Of a DNA stretch of 64,000 nt, positions 1-6,861 are shown piece after piece. The notes beneath the pieces were generated by a model. It was not told where the DNA came from. It saw only the letters and a list, made by a program, of their open reading frames with translations, and ran no database searches. Source of the stretch: CADEED01 sp043747875 (GTDB lineage Bacteria; Pseudomonadota; Gammaproteobacteria; Steroidobacterales; Steroidobacteraceae); contig JAYTOI010000173.1 of NCBI GenBank assembly GCA_043747875.1, positions 1-64,000 on the forward strand, given 5' to 3'. The position numbers were made by a program, and so were the translations under genes. The stretch's first letter is position 1, and each line of letters opens with the position of its first letter.

Positions 1-261
1 TACGAAGAATGAGTCGCCGTGCGATTTCTGATGATCGGCGATCTTCTGCGCCTGCGTGCGCGACTGTTTCGCGGCGAGTTGCTGGTTGAAGATCTTTTCG
101 CGCCGTTCTTCGAAGACGTCAGAGCAGCGCTTCAGGAACAGCATGCCGAAGATGTATTCCTTGAACTCGGAGGCGTCCATCTTCCCGCGCAGGATGTCGG
201 CGGCTTTGAAGAGGTGGCGTTCGAGCTGGGTGAGCGTCAGCGGCATTGTTGTTTCGAGCAT
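1..261 (-). CDS. hsdM: Type I restriction-modification methyltransferase subunit HsdM, N-terminal part (cut by window edge)
   Basis: HsdM is the modification subunit of type I R-M complexes (HsdR2M2S); it methylates adenine in the recognition sequence chosen by HsdS. Only the N-terminal 82-87 residues are present; the reading frame runs open to base 1. The visible part matches the HsdM N-terminal helical domain: LTQLERHLFKAADILRG, then MDASEFKEYIFGMLFLKR. The S-adenosylmethionine and NPPF motifs would lie beyond the edge. Two in-frame ATGs are possible, at 261 and 246; family alignments usually begin near the LT-LTQLE segment, so either fits and neither has a strong Shine-Dalgarno. Two small genes of lower G+C precede it on the same strand, suggesting an accessory R-M island whose hsdS and hsdR lie to the left. 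Family identification is firm. Confidence 0.9.
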   Translation of the reverse strand, partial: MLETTMPLTLTQLERHLFKAADILRGKMDASEFKEYIFGMLFLKRCSDVFEERREKIFNQQLAAKQSRTQAQKIADHQKSHGDSFFV

Positions 262-337
262 CCCGAGTTGACGCGCAGTCTATCCGCTGCCAAGAGCCCC
301 GAGGCGAGAAGGTAGCCTGGAATCCCCCGCCGACGTG

Positions 338-481
338 TTAGAGGTTGTGGAAGAAGGTGCGGATCCAGGCGAGCAGCTCCCGCAGTAGCGTGAGCGCGAT
401 TCCGCAGGCATACACGGCGTTGATCGATTTCGAGTTTCTTGGCGTCCGAGTCCGCCGCCGACGCTTCCTCTGGTTCTTCAT
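338..481 (-). CDS. Small basic membrane peptide (47 aa) upstream of hsdM
   Basis: A 47-codon frame starting at ATG 481 and ending in TAA at 338. It is preceded by a good ribosome binding site, AGGAG about 8 nt before the ATG, which is the main reason for calling it. The N-terminal 17 residues are very basic (KNQRKRRRRTRTPRNSK), followed by one hydrophobic stretch (NAVYACGIALTLL) and a short WIRTFFHNL tail. This is the layout of a single-pass peptide with a cytoplasmic positive end. It lies between an unknown 250-residue gene and hsdM, all on the same strand. No family is recognised; it could be an R-M-associated small protein or chance coding. Confidence 0.45.
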   Translation of the reverse strand: MKNQRKRRRRTRTPRNSKSINAVYACGIALTLLRELLAWIRTFFHNL

Positions 482-537
482 TCGCGCACTCCTGTTGGTG
501 CGCGGATTCAAATCCAAATTTCGTTCGCCCCTGGTCT

Positions 538-1290
538 CTATTTCTCAATGGTTCCCTTTTCGAAAGGAACTAACCGGATGAACTTGGTCTTGCGCAGTCT
601 CGCCAAAGATGCCGAGAGATTCGTCGTTCGCGGAAGAACGGACGCGTAAAATTCAGCTAGCTCCAATGCCCGAATTACCCATTCGGGATTCGCCAGCAAG
701 CGCGGAACGTTGAACGCGTGGGTATCCCTCCAGTTCATGCGGGTGGCGCGAAAAGCCATTGTGAGCGGTGCGATTTCCGGTCGCCAAACCGTGCTCTTGA
801 AGGTGCCCGCTCCGCTCGGCCATCTTTTTGCGTAGTCGTTCAATGAGTACGCCTTGCCCGGATGGATTTGCCGCCTCATTGTGGATTTGTGAGCACGCTC
901 GTACGACATGCCGCGCGCGACGAGCCGAAATGTTGTCCTTTGCTGATCTTGAGGCGAAATCCTTTCGATACGGCCCGGTCGTCGAGTGTTCATGAGAAGA
1001 ACGGAAAGCGTTTCCCCAGCCACCTGCCGCTTGCGTAAGCGTTCAGATAGTCGGCGGATTGTCCCATTCTGCTGCTGAACCGGCATCTTGAAGAAAACCG
1101 CACTTGCGTCGGCGCCGATCGGTTTGCCAAAGCGCTGCGCTGCGCGATACATGAGGGCCTTCATCGCGAGCATTGCGCGGTCTCGCCGGTCCCAGTTTTC
1201 GGGGTAGGCAAGAGTCGCGAGAAATACCATCGCTGCCCAAAGCGGGTTGCTTGTGTCAACTCCGGTAATTTCCGGATCTGAATTGCTCAC
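538..1290 (-). CDS. Hypothetical protein (250 aa) of the accessory block
   Basis: I do not recognise this family. The product is soluble, rich in Arg and Ala, with no signal peptide or clear membrane segment. Trp/aromatic-rich stretches (NPLWAAMVFLATLAYPENWDRR near the N-terminus, PRLLANPEWVIRALELAEFY near the C-terminus) suggest a helical protein. The GTG start at 1290 overlaps the TGA of the ferredoxin reductase gene in a GTGA arrangement; no good Shine-Dalgarno is seen, so a downstream ATG (residue 21) is an alternative. Base composition is visibly lower in G+C than the neighbouring ferredoxin reductase, and two genes, including hsdM, follow on the same strand. This suggests horizontally acquired DNA. 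A role tied to restriction-modification is inference from position only. Confidence 0.65.
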   Translation of the reverse strand: MSNSDPEITGVDTSNPLWAAMVFLATLAYPENWDRRDRAMLAMKALMYRAAQRFGKPIGADASAVFFKMPVQQQNGTIRRLSERLRKRQVAGETLSVLLMNTRRPGRIERISPQDQQRTTFRLVARGMSYERAHKSTMRRQIHPGKAYSLNDYAKRWPSGAGTFKSTVWRPEIAPLTMAFRATRMNWRDTHAFNVPRLLANPEWVIRALELAEFYASVLPRTTNLSASLARLRKTKFIRLVPFEKGTIEK

Positions 1291-2552
1291 GTCGTATGCA
1301 GATCACGGAGGGCGATTGCGGCATCGCTCAGCTTCGCCCGATCCGGCCGCGCGCGCGCCGGGATCATCTTGCGCGCCGCCATCTGATCCTTGGTGTGGTT
1401 CACGGTCTCGACCGCGATCAACTCACCGCCTTTCAGGTAACAGACGCTGAACGCGCGCGACGCCGGATCGCCGCGCACCACGATGTCGTCGTGACCAGTA
1501 GATAGACCCACGATCACCAGCTTGAGATCGAACTGGTCCGACCAGAACCACGGCACCTTGTCGTGCGCGGTCGGCTGTCCCACCATGTTCAACGCCGCGC
1601 TCGTGCCCTGCTCGAAGGCGTTGTCCACCGACTCCAGCCGCACGCGCGCGCCGTAGTGACGGTTCGGATGATTGGTGCAATCGCCCGCCGCCCAGATGTG
1701 CGGATCCGAGGTGCGGCAGAACTCATCGACCACGATGCCGCCGGAGCACTCGAGCCCGGCGTCGCGCGCCAGAGCGTCCATGGGCACTACACCGATCGCC
1801 ACCAGCACGAAGTCGGCCGGCACGTCGCTGCCGTCGGACAGGCGCACGGCAGCCACGCGTTGTGAACCCACCGCGGCGCGATGCGCGGCATCGCCGTCGA
1901 GAGCGTCGGCCGCCACGAACGAATGCAGCCGCGCGCCGCACACGATCTTCACGCCACGCCGCGCATGTTCCGCCTCATAAAAGTGCGACAGCGCGGGCGA
2001 CGCGACCCGCGCCATGACGCGATCCGCCGCTTCGAGCACGGTGACTTCGAGCTTGAGCTCGCGGCACGTGGCTGCGACCTCCAGGCCGATGTAGCCGCCG
2101 CCGATGATCACGCCGCGTTTGCCGGGGACGAGCTCGGCGCGCAGCCGATCCACATCCGCGACGCGACGCAGGTAGTGCACGCCGGCGAGCTGCGCACCGG
2201 GCAGGGCGATGCGCCGCGGCTCGGTGCCGGTAGCCAGCAACAACCGGTCGTATTCCACCGCGCTGCCATCGGCGAGCGCGACGCTGCGGCGTGCGCGATC
2301 GATCGAAACCGCCGCGAACCCCAGCCGCAGATCGATGCCGTGCTCGAGGTAGTGCGCGGCATGACGCAGCAGCAGCCGGTCGCGCTCCATGGAGCCGGCG
2401 AGAAACTTCTTCGACAACGGCGGTCGCTGGTACGGCAGCAGATCTTCGTCGCCGATCAGCGTGATGGTCCCGGAATGGCCGCGCTTGCGCAGGGTCTCGA
2501 CCGCTTGCGCGGCAGCCTGTCCTGCGCCGACGATGGCGATTCGTTCATTCAT
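1287..2552 (-). CDS. FAD-dependent ferredoxin reductase (rhodocoxin/putidaredoxin reductase type)
   Basis: A 421-residue FAD/NAD-dependent pyridine nucleotide-disulphide-type reductase, passing electrons from NAD(P)H to a ferredoxin, typically for cytochrome P450 or dioxygenase systems. The N-terminal FAD Rossmann motif is IAIVGAGQAAAQAVETLR (residues 5-22). A second Rossmann motif for NAD(P)H, GVIIGGGYIGLEVAA, lies around residue 145. The FAD-contacting segment WAAGDCTNH is near residue 290, and the C-terminal reductase domain is present. Length is typical for the family. There is no ferredoxin or P450 gene next to it, so the partner is unknown. It lies back to back with glnK, with 259 bp between them. 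An ATTTATATAGGG stretch on its strand 25-35 bp before the ATG is a possible -10 region. Confidence 0.9.
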   Translation of the reverse strand: MNERIAIVGAGQAAAQAVETLRKRGHSGTITLIGDEDLLPYQRPPLSKKFLAGSMERDRLLLRHAAHYLEHGIDLRLGFAAVSIDRARRSVALADGSAVEYDRLLLATGTEPRRIALPGAQLAGVHYLRRVADVDRLRAELVPGKRGVIIGGGYIGLEVAATCRELKLEVTVLEAADRVMARVASPALSHFYEAEHARRGVKIVCGARLHSFVAADALDGDAAHRAAVGSQRVAAVRLSDGSDVPADFVLVAIGVVPMDALARDAGLECSGGIVVDEFCRTSDPHIWAAGDCTNHPNRHYGARVRLESVDNAFEQGTSAALNMVGQPTAHDKVPWFWSDQFDLKLVIVGLSTGHDDIVVRGDPASRAFSVCYLKGGELIAVETVNHTKDQMAARKMIPARARPDRAKLSDAAIALRDLHTT

Positions 2553-2597
2553 CGGGGGTCGTCATCCTTCTGCACCCTATATAAATGTACGGAGTAC

Positions 2598-2626
2598 GCT
2601 CGACGTTGTCCGCACCATTGTCGAGC
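2598..2626. promoter_or_regulatory. Small inverted repeat between ferredoxin reductase and glnK
   Basis: GCTCGAC at 2598-2604 and GTCGAGC at 2620-2626 form a perfect 7-bp inverted repeat with a 15-nt spacer. It sits in the 259-bp divergent intergenic region, upstream of both genes. It could be a protein-binding site or a weak hairpin; no clear NtrC consensus (GCAC-N-GTGC type) was found here. Confidence 0.25.
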
Positions 2627-2719
2627 GGAGCAACTTCGAGCGCGCTAAATTAGTGCTCGCTAACACGCAGCCCATCGGGCCAAATACGAAATTGCCGCGT
2701 TTGTGGGCTTTCGGGATAC

Positions 2720-2735
2720 TGGCACGGAAGCTGCA
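2720..2735 (+). promoter_or_regulatory. Sigma-54 (RpoN) promoter for glnK
   Basis: The sequence TGGCACGGAAGCTGCA matches the -24/-12 consensus TGGCACG-N4-TTGCA with a single T-to-C change in the -12 element; the GG and GC doublets have the correct 10-bp spacing. Initiation would fall near 2746, leaving a 5' leader of about 66 nt before the glnK ATG at 2812. RpoN/NtrC control of glnK-amtB is well established in proteobacteria, so the site agrees with the downstream genes. Confidence 0.8.
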
Positions 2736-2811
2736 CTGCGATTAAGGCTCGTCGGCGTCGGCGTCCGACTTCATCTAAAGATTTGGCACCAAAAGAATTG
2801 GGAGAAAAGAA

Positions 2812-3150
2812 ATGAAATTGGTCACCGCCATCATCAAGCCTTTCAAACTCGACGACGTGCGCGCAGCGCTGTCCGAGATAGGCGTTTCCGGCATGACGGT
2901 GACGGAGGTGAAGGGTTTCGGGCGCCAGCGCGGTCATACCGAGCTGTATCGTGGCGCCGAATACGTCGTCGACTTCGTCCCCAAGACCAAGATTGAAGTG
3001 GCCGTTCGCAGCGATCTCGTCGACCAAGTGGTCGAGGCCATCCTCAAGGCCGCCAAGACCGGCAAGGTCGGCGACGGCAAGATCTTCATCACCGAAATCG
3101 AACGCGTCATCCGTATCCGCACCGGCGAGACGGACAACAGCGCGCTGTAA
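2812..3150 (+). CDS. glnK: PII nitrogen regulatory protein GlnK
   Basis: A 112-residue PII signal protein. As a trimer it senses 2-oxoglutarate and ATP/ADP and controls the ammonium channel AmtB, glutamine synthetase adenylylation and NtrB. Diagnostic features are the start MKLVTAIIKPFKLDDVR, the T-loop with the uridylylation tyrosine at Y51 in RGAEYVVDF, the B-loop TGKVGDGKIF (near residues 83-92) and the C-terminal RIRTGE. Length is exactly typical. A purine-rich Shine-Dalgarno (GGGAGAAAAG) precedes the ATG. Adjacency to amtB favours GlnK over GlnB. The sigma-54 promoter at 2720 suggests induction under nitrogen limitation. A strong hairpin follows the stop, so amtB may be partly uncoupled from glnK. 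Confidence 0.97.
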   Translation: MKLVTAIIKPFKLDDVRAALSEIGVSGMTVTEVKGFGRQRGHTELYRGAEYVVDFVPKTKIEVAVRSDLVDQVVEAILKAAKTGKVGDGKIFITEIERVIRIRTGETDNSAL

Positions 3151-3180
3151 GGCGCGACTCGACCGTCCTCCTATCCAGTT

Positions 3181-3277
3181 CGTACGACGGCCTGCCGCTC
3201 TTCCGGCGGCAGGCCGTTAGTTAGTAGGCATCCAGTTGGATGTGCGACGGCCCGCTACCCTTCCAGTGGCAGGTCGT
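3181..3277 (+). repeat. Two diverged copies of a 37-bp hairpin unit, 60 bp apart
   Basis: Positions 3181-3217 and 3241-3277 align without gaps at 28 of 37 bases, and all nine differences are transitions. The first copy is the strong hairpin after glnK; the second has lost part of the pairing. A third, imperfect hairpin (CCCCTGCTA...TGGCAGCGGG) follows at about 3312-3336. Together they fill the 233-bp glnK-amtB spacer. Confidence 0.55.
3188..3216 (+). terminator. Strong hairpin after glnK (terminator or attenuator)
   Basis: An 11-bp perfect stem (CGGCCTGCCGC / GCGGCAGGCCG) with a 7-nt loop, followed by TTAGTTAGT rather than a continuous T-run. It lies 37 bp after the glnK stop and before amtB, so it may end a glnK-only transcript while allowing some read-through. 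Confidence 0.65.
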
Positions 3278-3383
3278 CGAAGCGCAGTGTGTTCCTGAAT
3301 ACGAAGAAGTGCCCCTGCTATTTCTGGCAGCGGGCCGGTGACTGACAGTGGGGCGCAAGCCCCGGACAAGAGGGGTTCGAAAA

Positions 3384-4700
3384 ATGAAGGTTTCTAACTA
3401 CCGGGTGCCGGCGGCGCTCGGCTTGCTGCTGTGCCCATTGCTTTCATGCGCGCAGGATGCGCCGCCCGCGGCCCAGGTCATGGCGGATACCGGCGACACG
3501 GCGTGGATCATCGCCGCCACCGCGCTCGTATTGTTCATGACGCTGCCCGGACTCGCGTTGTTCTACGCCGGCCTGGTGCGCACGAAGAACGTGCTGTCCA
3601 TCCTCATGCAGTGCTTTGCCATCACCGGCGTCGTCTCGTTGTTGTGGCTGGCGGTCGGCTACTCGCTGGTCTTCACCGCAGGCGGCAACGTGGACGCAGT
3701 CATCGGCAGCCTGGACAAGTCCTTCCTGCTGGGGGTGTCGCGCGACGCAGTGTCGGGCACCATCCCCGAGACGCTGTTCTTCATGTTCCAGATGACCTTC
3801 GCCGTCATCACGCCGGCGCTGGTCATCGGTGGCTTCGCGGAACGCATGCGGTTCTCCGCGGTGCTCGGCTTCGCGACGCTGTGGCTGCTCGTGGTCTACG
3901 TGCCGCTGGCGCACTGGGTGTGGGGCGGCGGCTGGCTCGCCGACCTCGGCGTGATGGATTTCGCGGGCGGCATCGTGGTGCACGTCAGCGCCGGTGTCTC
4001 GGCGCTGGTGTGTGCGCTGGTGCTCGGCAAGCGCCGCGGCTTCCCACACACGGCCATGACGCCGCATAGCCTGCCGCTCACGGTGGCCGGCGCGGGCATG
4101 CTGTGGGTCGGCTGGTTCGGCTTCAACGCGGGCAGCGCGCTGGGCGCAAACAGCTCCGCCGGCATGGCGATGCTGACCACGCACATGGGTGCTTCGGCCG
4201 GCGCGCTGGCGTGGATGTTCATCGAATGGAAGAAGTACGGTAAGCCCTCGATACTGGGTGTAGTCACCGGCATGGTCGCGGGACTCGGCACCATCACTCC
4301 GGCCTCGGGCTACGTCGATCCACTGGGCGCGGTGGCCATCGGCCTCGTCGCCGGCACGGTGTGCTTCTTCGCGACGCAGCTGCTCAAGCGCGGGCTCAAC
4401 ATCGACGACTCGCTCGACGTGTCGCCGGTGCACGGAGTCGGCGGCGTCATCGGCACTTTGATGACCGGCGTGTTCGCGGCCGTCAGCCTGGGCGGCAGCG
4501 GTTTCACCCTGCAAAAGACCATGGGCGCGCAGGTCGGCGTGCAGGCGCTCGGGGTCGTGGCTGCGGCGGCGTGGTGCGCGCTGCTCACCTGGGTGATCCT
4601 GAAGCTCCTCGACGCGGTGTTCGGCCTGCGCGTATCCGAAGAAAAGGAAACCGAAGGCCTCGATCTCGCCGAGCACGGCGAGCGCGGATACTCTCCATGA
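3384..4700 (+). CDS. amtB: Ammonium transporter AmtB
   Basis: Trimeric inner-membrane channel that imports NH4+/NH3, gated by GlnK. The 438-residue product begins with a cleavable signal peptide (MKVSNYRVPAALGLLLCPLL, cleavage probably after SCA) and has about 11 membrane segments. Recognisable family segments are DTAWIIAATALVLFMTLPGL, FYAGLVRTKNVLSILMQ, the Amt signature near DFAGGIVVHVSAGVSALV (His of the pore pair) and SPVHGVGGVIGTLMTG (second pore His). The ATG at 3384 is chosen over an upstream in-frame GTG (3348) because AGAGGGG sits 8-9 nt before it and it begins directly with a signal peptide. It follows glnK by 233 bp. Confidence 0.96.
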   Translation: MKVSNYRVPAALGLLLCPLLSCAQDAPPAAQVMADTGDTAWIIAATALVLFMTLPGLALFYAGLVRTKNVLSILMQCFAITGVVSLLWLAVGYSLVFTAGGNVDAVIGSLDKSFLLGVSRDAVSGTIPETLFFMFQMTFAVITPALVIGGFAERMRFSAVLGFATLWLLVVYVPLAHWVWGGGWLADLGVMDFAGGIVVHVSAGVSALVCALVLGKRRGFPHTAMTPHSLPLTVAGAGMLWVGWFGFNAGSALGANSSAGMAMLTTHMGASAGALAWMFIEWKKYGKPSILGVVTGMVAGLGTITPASGYVDPLGAVAIGLVAGTVCFFATQLLKRGLNIDDSLDVSPVHGVGGVIGTLMTGVFAAVSLGGSGFTLQKTMGAQVGVQALGVVAAAAWCALLTWVILKLLDAVFGLRVSEEKETEGLDLAEHGERGYSP

Positions 4701-4723
4701 AGTTGTAGCCCGAGGAGAGATCG

Positions 4724-5698
4724 ATGCCGCGCGCCATCCGGATGCACGAGACGGGAGGTCCGGAGGTTCTGCGCCTCGAGGACGTCGAGGTCGGAGCGCC
4801 GGCGGCGGGCGAGGTGCAGATACGGCACACCGCCATCGGCCTCAATTTCATCGACGTCTACGATCGCTCGGGGCTGTACCCACAGAAAGAGATGCCGGCG
4901 GGACTCGGACGCGAGGCCGCCGGTATCGTCACTGCTCTCGGAAAGGGCGTGCGCGGTTGGCTGGGCCAACGCGTCGCCTATGTGCACACGCCGGGCTCGT
5001 ACGCGCAGATCCGTAATGTGCCGGCCGCACGGGTCGTGAAGATTCCCGCGGGCGTGAGCGACGAGCAGGCCGCCGTGCTCATGCTCAAGGGCGGCACCGC
5101 CTGCTATCTACTGCGGCACGCCTATCGAGTGAAGAAGGGCGACGTCATCGTGGTGCACGCCGCGGCCGGCGGTGTCGGGCTGTTGCTGTGCCAGTGGGGC
5201 CGCAAGCTCGGCGCGACGGTCGTCGGCGTCGTGGGCAGCGCGGAGAAGGCCGCGCTCGCGAAGAAGAACGGTGCGCACCACGCGCTGGTGCGCGGTCGCG
5301 ACGAGGTAGTGGCCGCGGTGAAGAAGCTCACGAAGGGCGCCGGCGCCCACGTGGTCTACGACGCCGTCGGCAAGGACACGTTCATCGAATCGCTGGATTG
5401 TCTGCGCAAGCGCGGATTGCTCGTCGGGTACGGCAGCGCGTCCGGGCCGGTGCCGCCGTTCTCGTTGTCGGAGCTCGTGAAACGCGGCTCGCTGTACGTC
5501 ACGCGTCCGACGCTGTTCGACTACACGGATACCCGCGCGGAGCTGGAGTCGCTGGCGAGAGAAACATTCGCGGCGCTGAAAAATAAATGGCTGAAGGTGT
5601 ACATCAATCAGCGCTACAAGCTCGCCGATGCGGCGCAGGCGCACCGCGACCTCGAGGGCCGCAAGACCATGGGGGCGTCCGTGATACTACCCGCCTGA
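4724..5698 (+). CDS. qor: NADPH:quinone oxidoreductase (zinc-independent MDR family)
   Basis: A 324-residue medium-chain reductase similar to E. coli QorA; it reduces quinones with NADPH. Family features are the N-terminal MHETGGPEVLRLEDVEVG and GLNFIDVYDRSGLYP, the GLGREAAGIV segment, and the NADPH-binding AAAGGVGLLLCQWGRKLGA (about residues 145-163). No zinc-binding cysteine set is present, as expected for this subgroup. The ATG at 4724 has a GGAG-containing stretch (CCGAGGAGAG) upstream. It lies 23 bp after amtB on the same strand but has no obvious metabolic link to it. A short GC hairpin spans its stop codon, facing the convergent serine hydrolase homologue. Confidence 0.92.
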   Translation: MPRAIRMHETGGPEVLRLEDVEVGAPAAGEVQIRHTAIGLNFIDVYDRSGLYPQKEMPAGLGREAAGIVTALGKGVRGWLGQRVAYVHTPGSYAQIRNVPAARVVKIPAGVSDEQAAVLMLKGGTACYLLRHAYRVKKGDVIVVHAAAGGVGLLLCQWGRKLGATVVGVVGSAEKAALAKKNGAHHALVRGRDEVVAAVKKLTKGAGAHVVYDAVGKDTFIESLDCLRKRGLLVGYGSASGPVPPFSLSELVKRGSLYVTRPTLFDYTDTRAELESLARETFAALKNKWLKVYINQRYKLADAAQAHRDLEGRKTMGASVILPA

Positions 5699-5704
5699 GG
5701 CGGG
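5690..5704. terminator. Short hairpin spanning the qor stop codon
   Basis: CCCGCC-TGA-GGCGGG forms a 6-bp stem with the stop codon TGA as the loop, and a TTTT stretch lies a few bases downstream. It separates two convergent genes that are only 8 bp apart and could act in both directions. The stem is short, so this is a moderate call. Confidence 0.45.
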
Positions 5705-5706
5705 CG

Positions 5707-6792
5707 TCATTTTCTCGGCGCGAGCGGCAGGCGCGGCTTGTGGCCGCGCTCGAAGATCAGCGCCAGTACTTCATCGACGATTTCCTCGAGCGGAACCGTC
5801 GACGCATTGGTCGTGACGGCGATCGAAATTCCCGTCTCGGGTGAGTGCCAGATCCACGTCGCGTGGTGATCGATGGCTCCGGATTGCCCGTATCCGGTGC
5901 GCCCGGCGGCGGTCCATGGCACGAGCCCCGCGCCCGGCTCGCCATCGCTGCCGCGCATCGTCGCGAGGCTCTGCGCGGTCAGCAGCTTGCCGGCGAACAG
6001 CGCGTCGAGGAAGCGCACGAGGTCGGCGGGCGAAGACACCAGCCCGCCGGCGCCGAGATACGCGCGTGGATCCACTTCCGCATCCGGCTTCCAGCCGCTC
6101 TCCGTGGAGTAGTAAGACCGGCTCTCGAGGGGCGACGGCCGGCTGTCATCCGGCAGGTAGGTGCGCATCAGGCCGACCCGGTTTGCGATCTGGCGCCGCA
6201 CGAGGTCGGCGTAGCGCTGTTCGTGCACCTTCTCGACGATGTAGCTCAGCAGCAGATAGTCGGTGTCCGAGCGCTCGACGCGCGAGCGCGGCGGCGACGG
6301 TGCACCGAGCGCGGCGAACAGCTCCGGGCGCGGCGGTGCTTGGAGCCGCCACTGCCCGAACTGCGGCAGATCCGTGTAGTTAGTGAGTCCGCTGCGTTGC
6401 TGCAGCAGGTCGCGGTACGTGATGTCCAGCGCGTTCGGCAGCTCGGGGAAGAACTCGGCGAGCCTGCTGTCGAGGCCGATGCTCGCCCGCTCGACGAGCT
6501 GCATCGTGAGCACCGCGGTGAACAGCTTGCTCACGGGGCCAATGCGGTAGCGCGTGCCCGCGTCGGTGGGCGATGGCCCGGTGGCGTCGATGGACGCGAA
6601 TCCCAGGAAGCGCTGATAGCTCGGCGCACCCCGCTGCGAGATAGCGATGGTGCCGCTCATGAGGCCGCCTTTCTCGAACGCGTCGAAGTACGCGTCGAGC
6701 TTCGCCTTCGGAATGGTGACATCCGCGGGCCGCGCGGCCCATGCGAGCGGCGCTGACACCAGGGTGAGCACGATGACAATCCACACGCGCAT
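5707..6792 (-). CDS. Exported serine-hydrolase (beta-lactamase/PBP-like) homologue with degenerate active site
   Basis: The fold is that of class C beta-lactamase/serine hydrolases (361 residues from ATG 6792). A signal peptide, MRVWIVIVLTLVSAPLAWA, is followed by the mature start ARPADV. The family segment reads YRIGPVSKLFTAV, where the usual nucleophile serine of S-x-x-K is proline (PVSK; TCC to CCC would be one base). The second motif, usually Y-x-N, reads RSDTDYLLLSYI, and the third reads GQSGAIDHH instead of a clear K-T-G or H-x-G. It is therefore probably not a normal acyl-enzyme. It is the last gene of the BlaI/BlaR-like module, but a strong terminator lies just before its start. An upstream ATG (6810) would place six residues inside the terminator T-run. 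Confidence 0.8.
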   Translation of the reverse strand: MRVWIVIVLTLVSAPLAWAARPADVTIPKAKLDAYFDAFEKGGLMSGTIAISQRGAPSYQRFLGFASIDATGPSPTDAGTRYRIGPVSKLFTAVLTMQLVERASIGLDSRLAEFFPELPNALDITYRDLLQQRSGLTNYTDLPQFGQWRLQAPPRPELFAALGAPSPPRSRVERSDTDYLLLSYIVEKVHEQRYADLVRRQIANRVGLMRTYLPDDSRPSPLESRSYYSTESGWKPDAEVDPRAYLGAGGLVSSPADLVRFLDALFAGKLLTAQSLATMRGSDGEPGAGLVPWTAAGRTGYGQSGAIDHHATWIWHSPETGISIAVTTNASTVPLEEIVDEVLALIFERGHKPRLPLAPRK

Positions 6793-6810
6793 GAAGCGCA
6801 GGATACCCAA

Positions 6811-6844
6811 AAGAAAAACCGCCGGCTCCTCGCGAAGCCGGCGG
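6811..6844 (-). terminator. Intrinsic terminator between the BlaR-like and serine-hydrolase genes
   Basis: On the minus strand, CCGCCGGCT pairs with AGCCGGCGG (9 bp, 8-nt loop) and is followed by TTTTTCTTTT. This is a textbook rho-independent terminator. It lies 18 bp after the BlaR-like stop and directly before the start of the serine-hydrolase homologue, which must rely on read-through or an unseen promoter. Confidence 0.88.
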
Positions 6845-6861
6845 CCCGAGCCGGGGGCGGC

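Noticed and set aside
237..548. 103-codon frame on the minus strand overlapping hsdM and the 47-aa gene
   Set aside because: Different frame from hsdM, no ribosome binding site, Arg/Gln-rich product; the 47-codon frame in the same place has AGGAG.
2778..2800. Second sigma-54-like site (TTTGGCACC) closer to glnK
   Set aside because: The -24-like half is present but no GC doublet occurs at the -12 position.
3348..3383. GTG start adding 12 residues to AmtB
   Set aside because: ATG 3384 has a better ribosome binding site and begins directly with a signal peptide.
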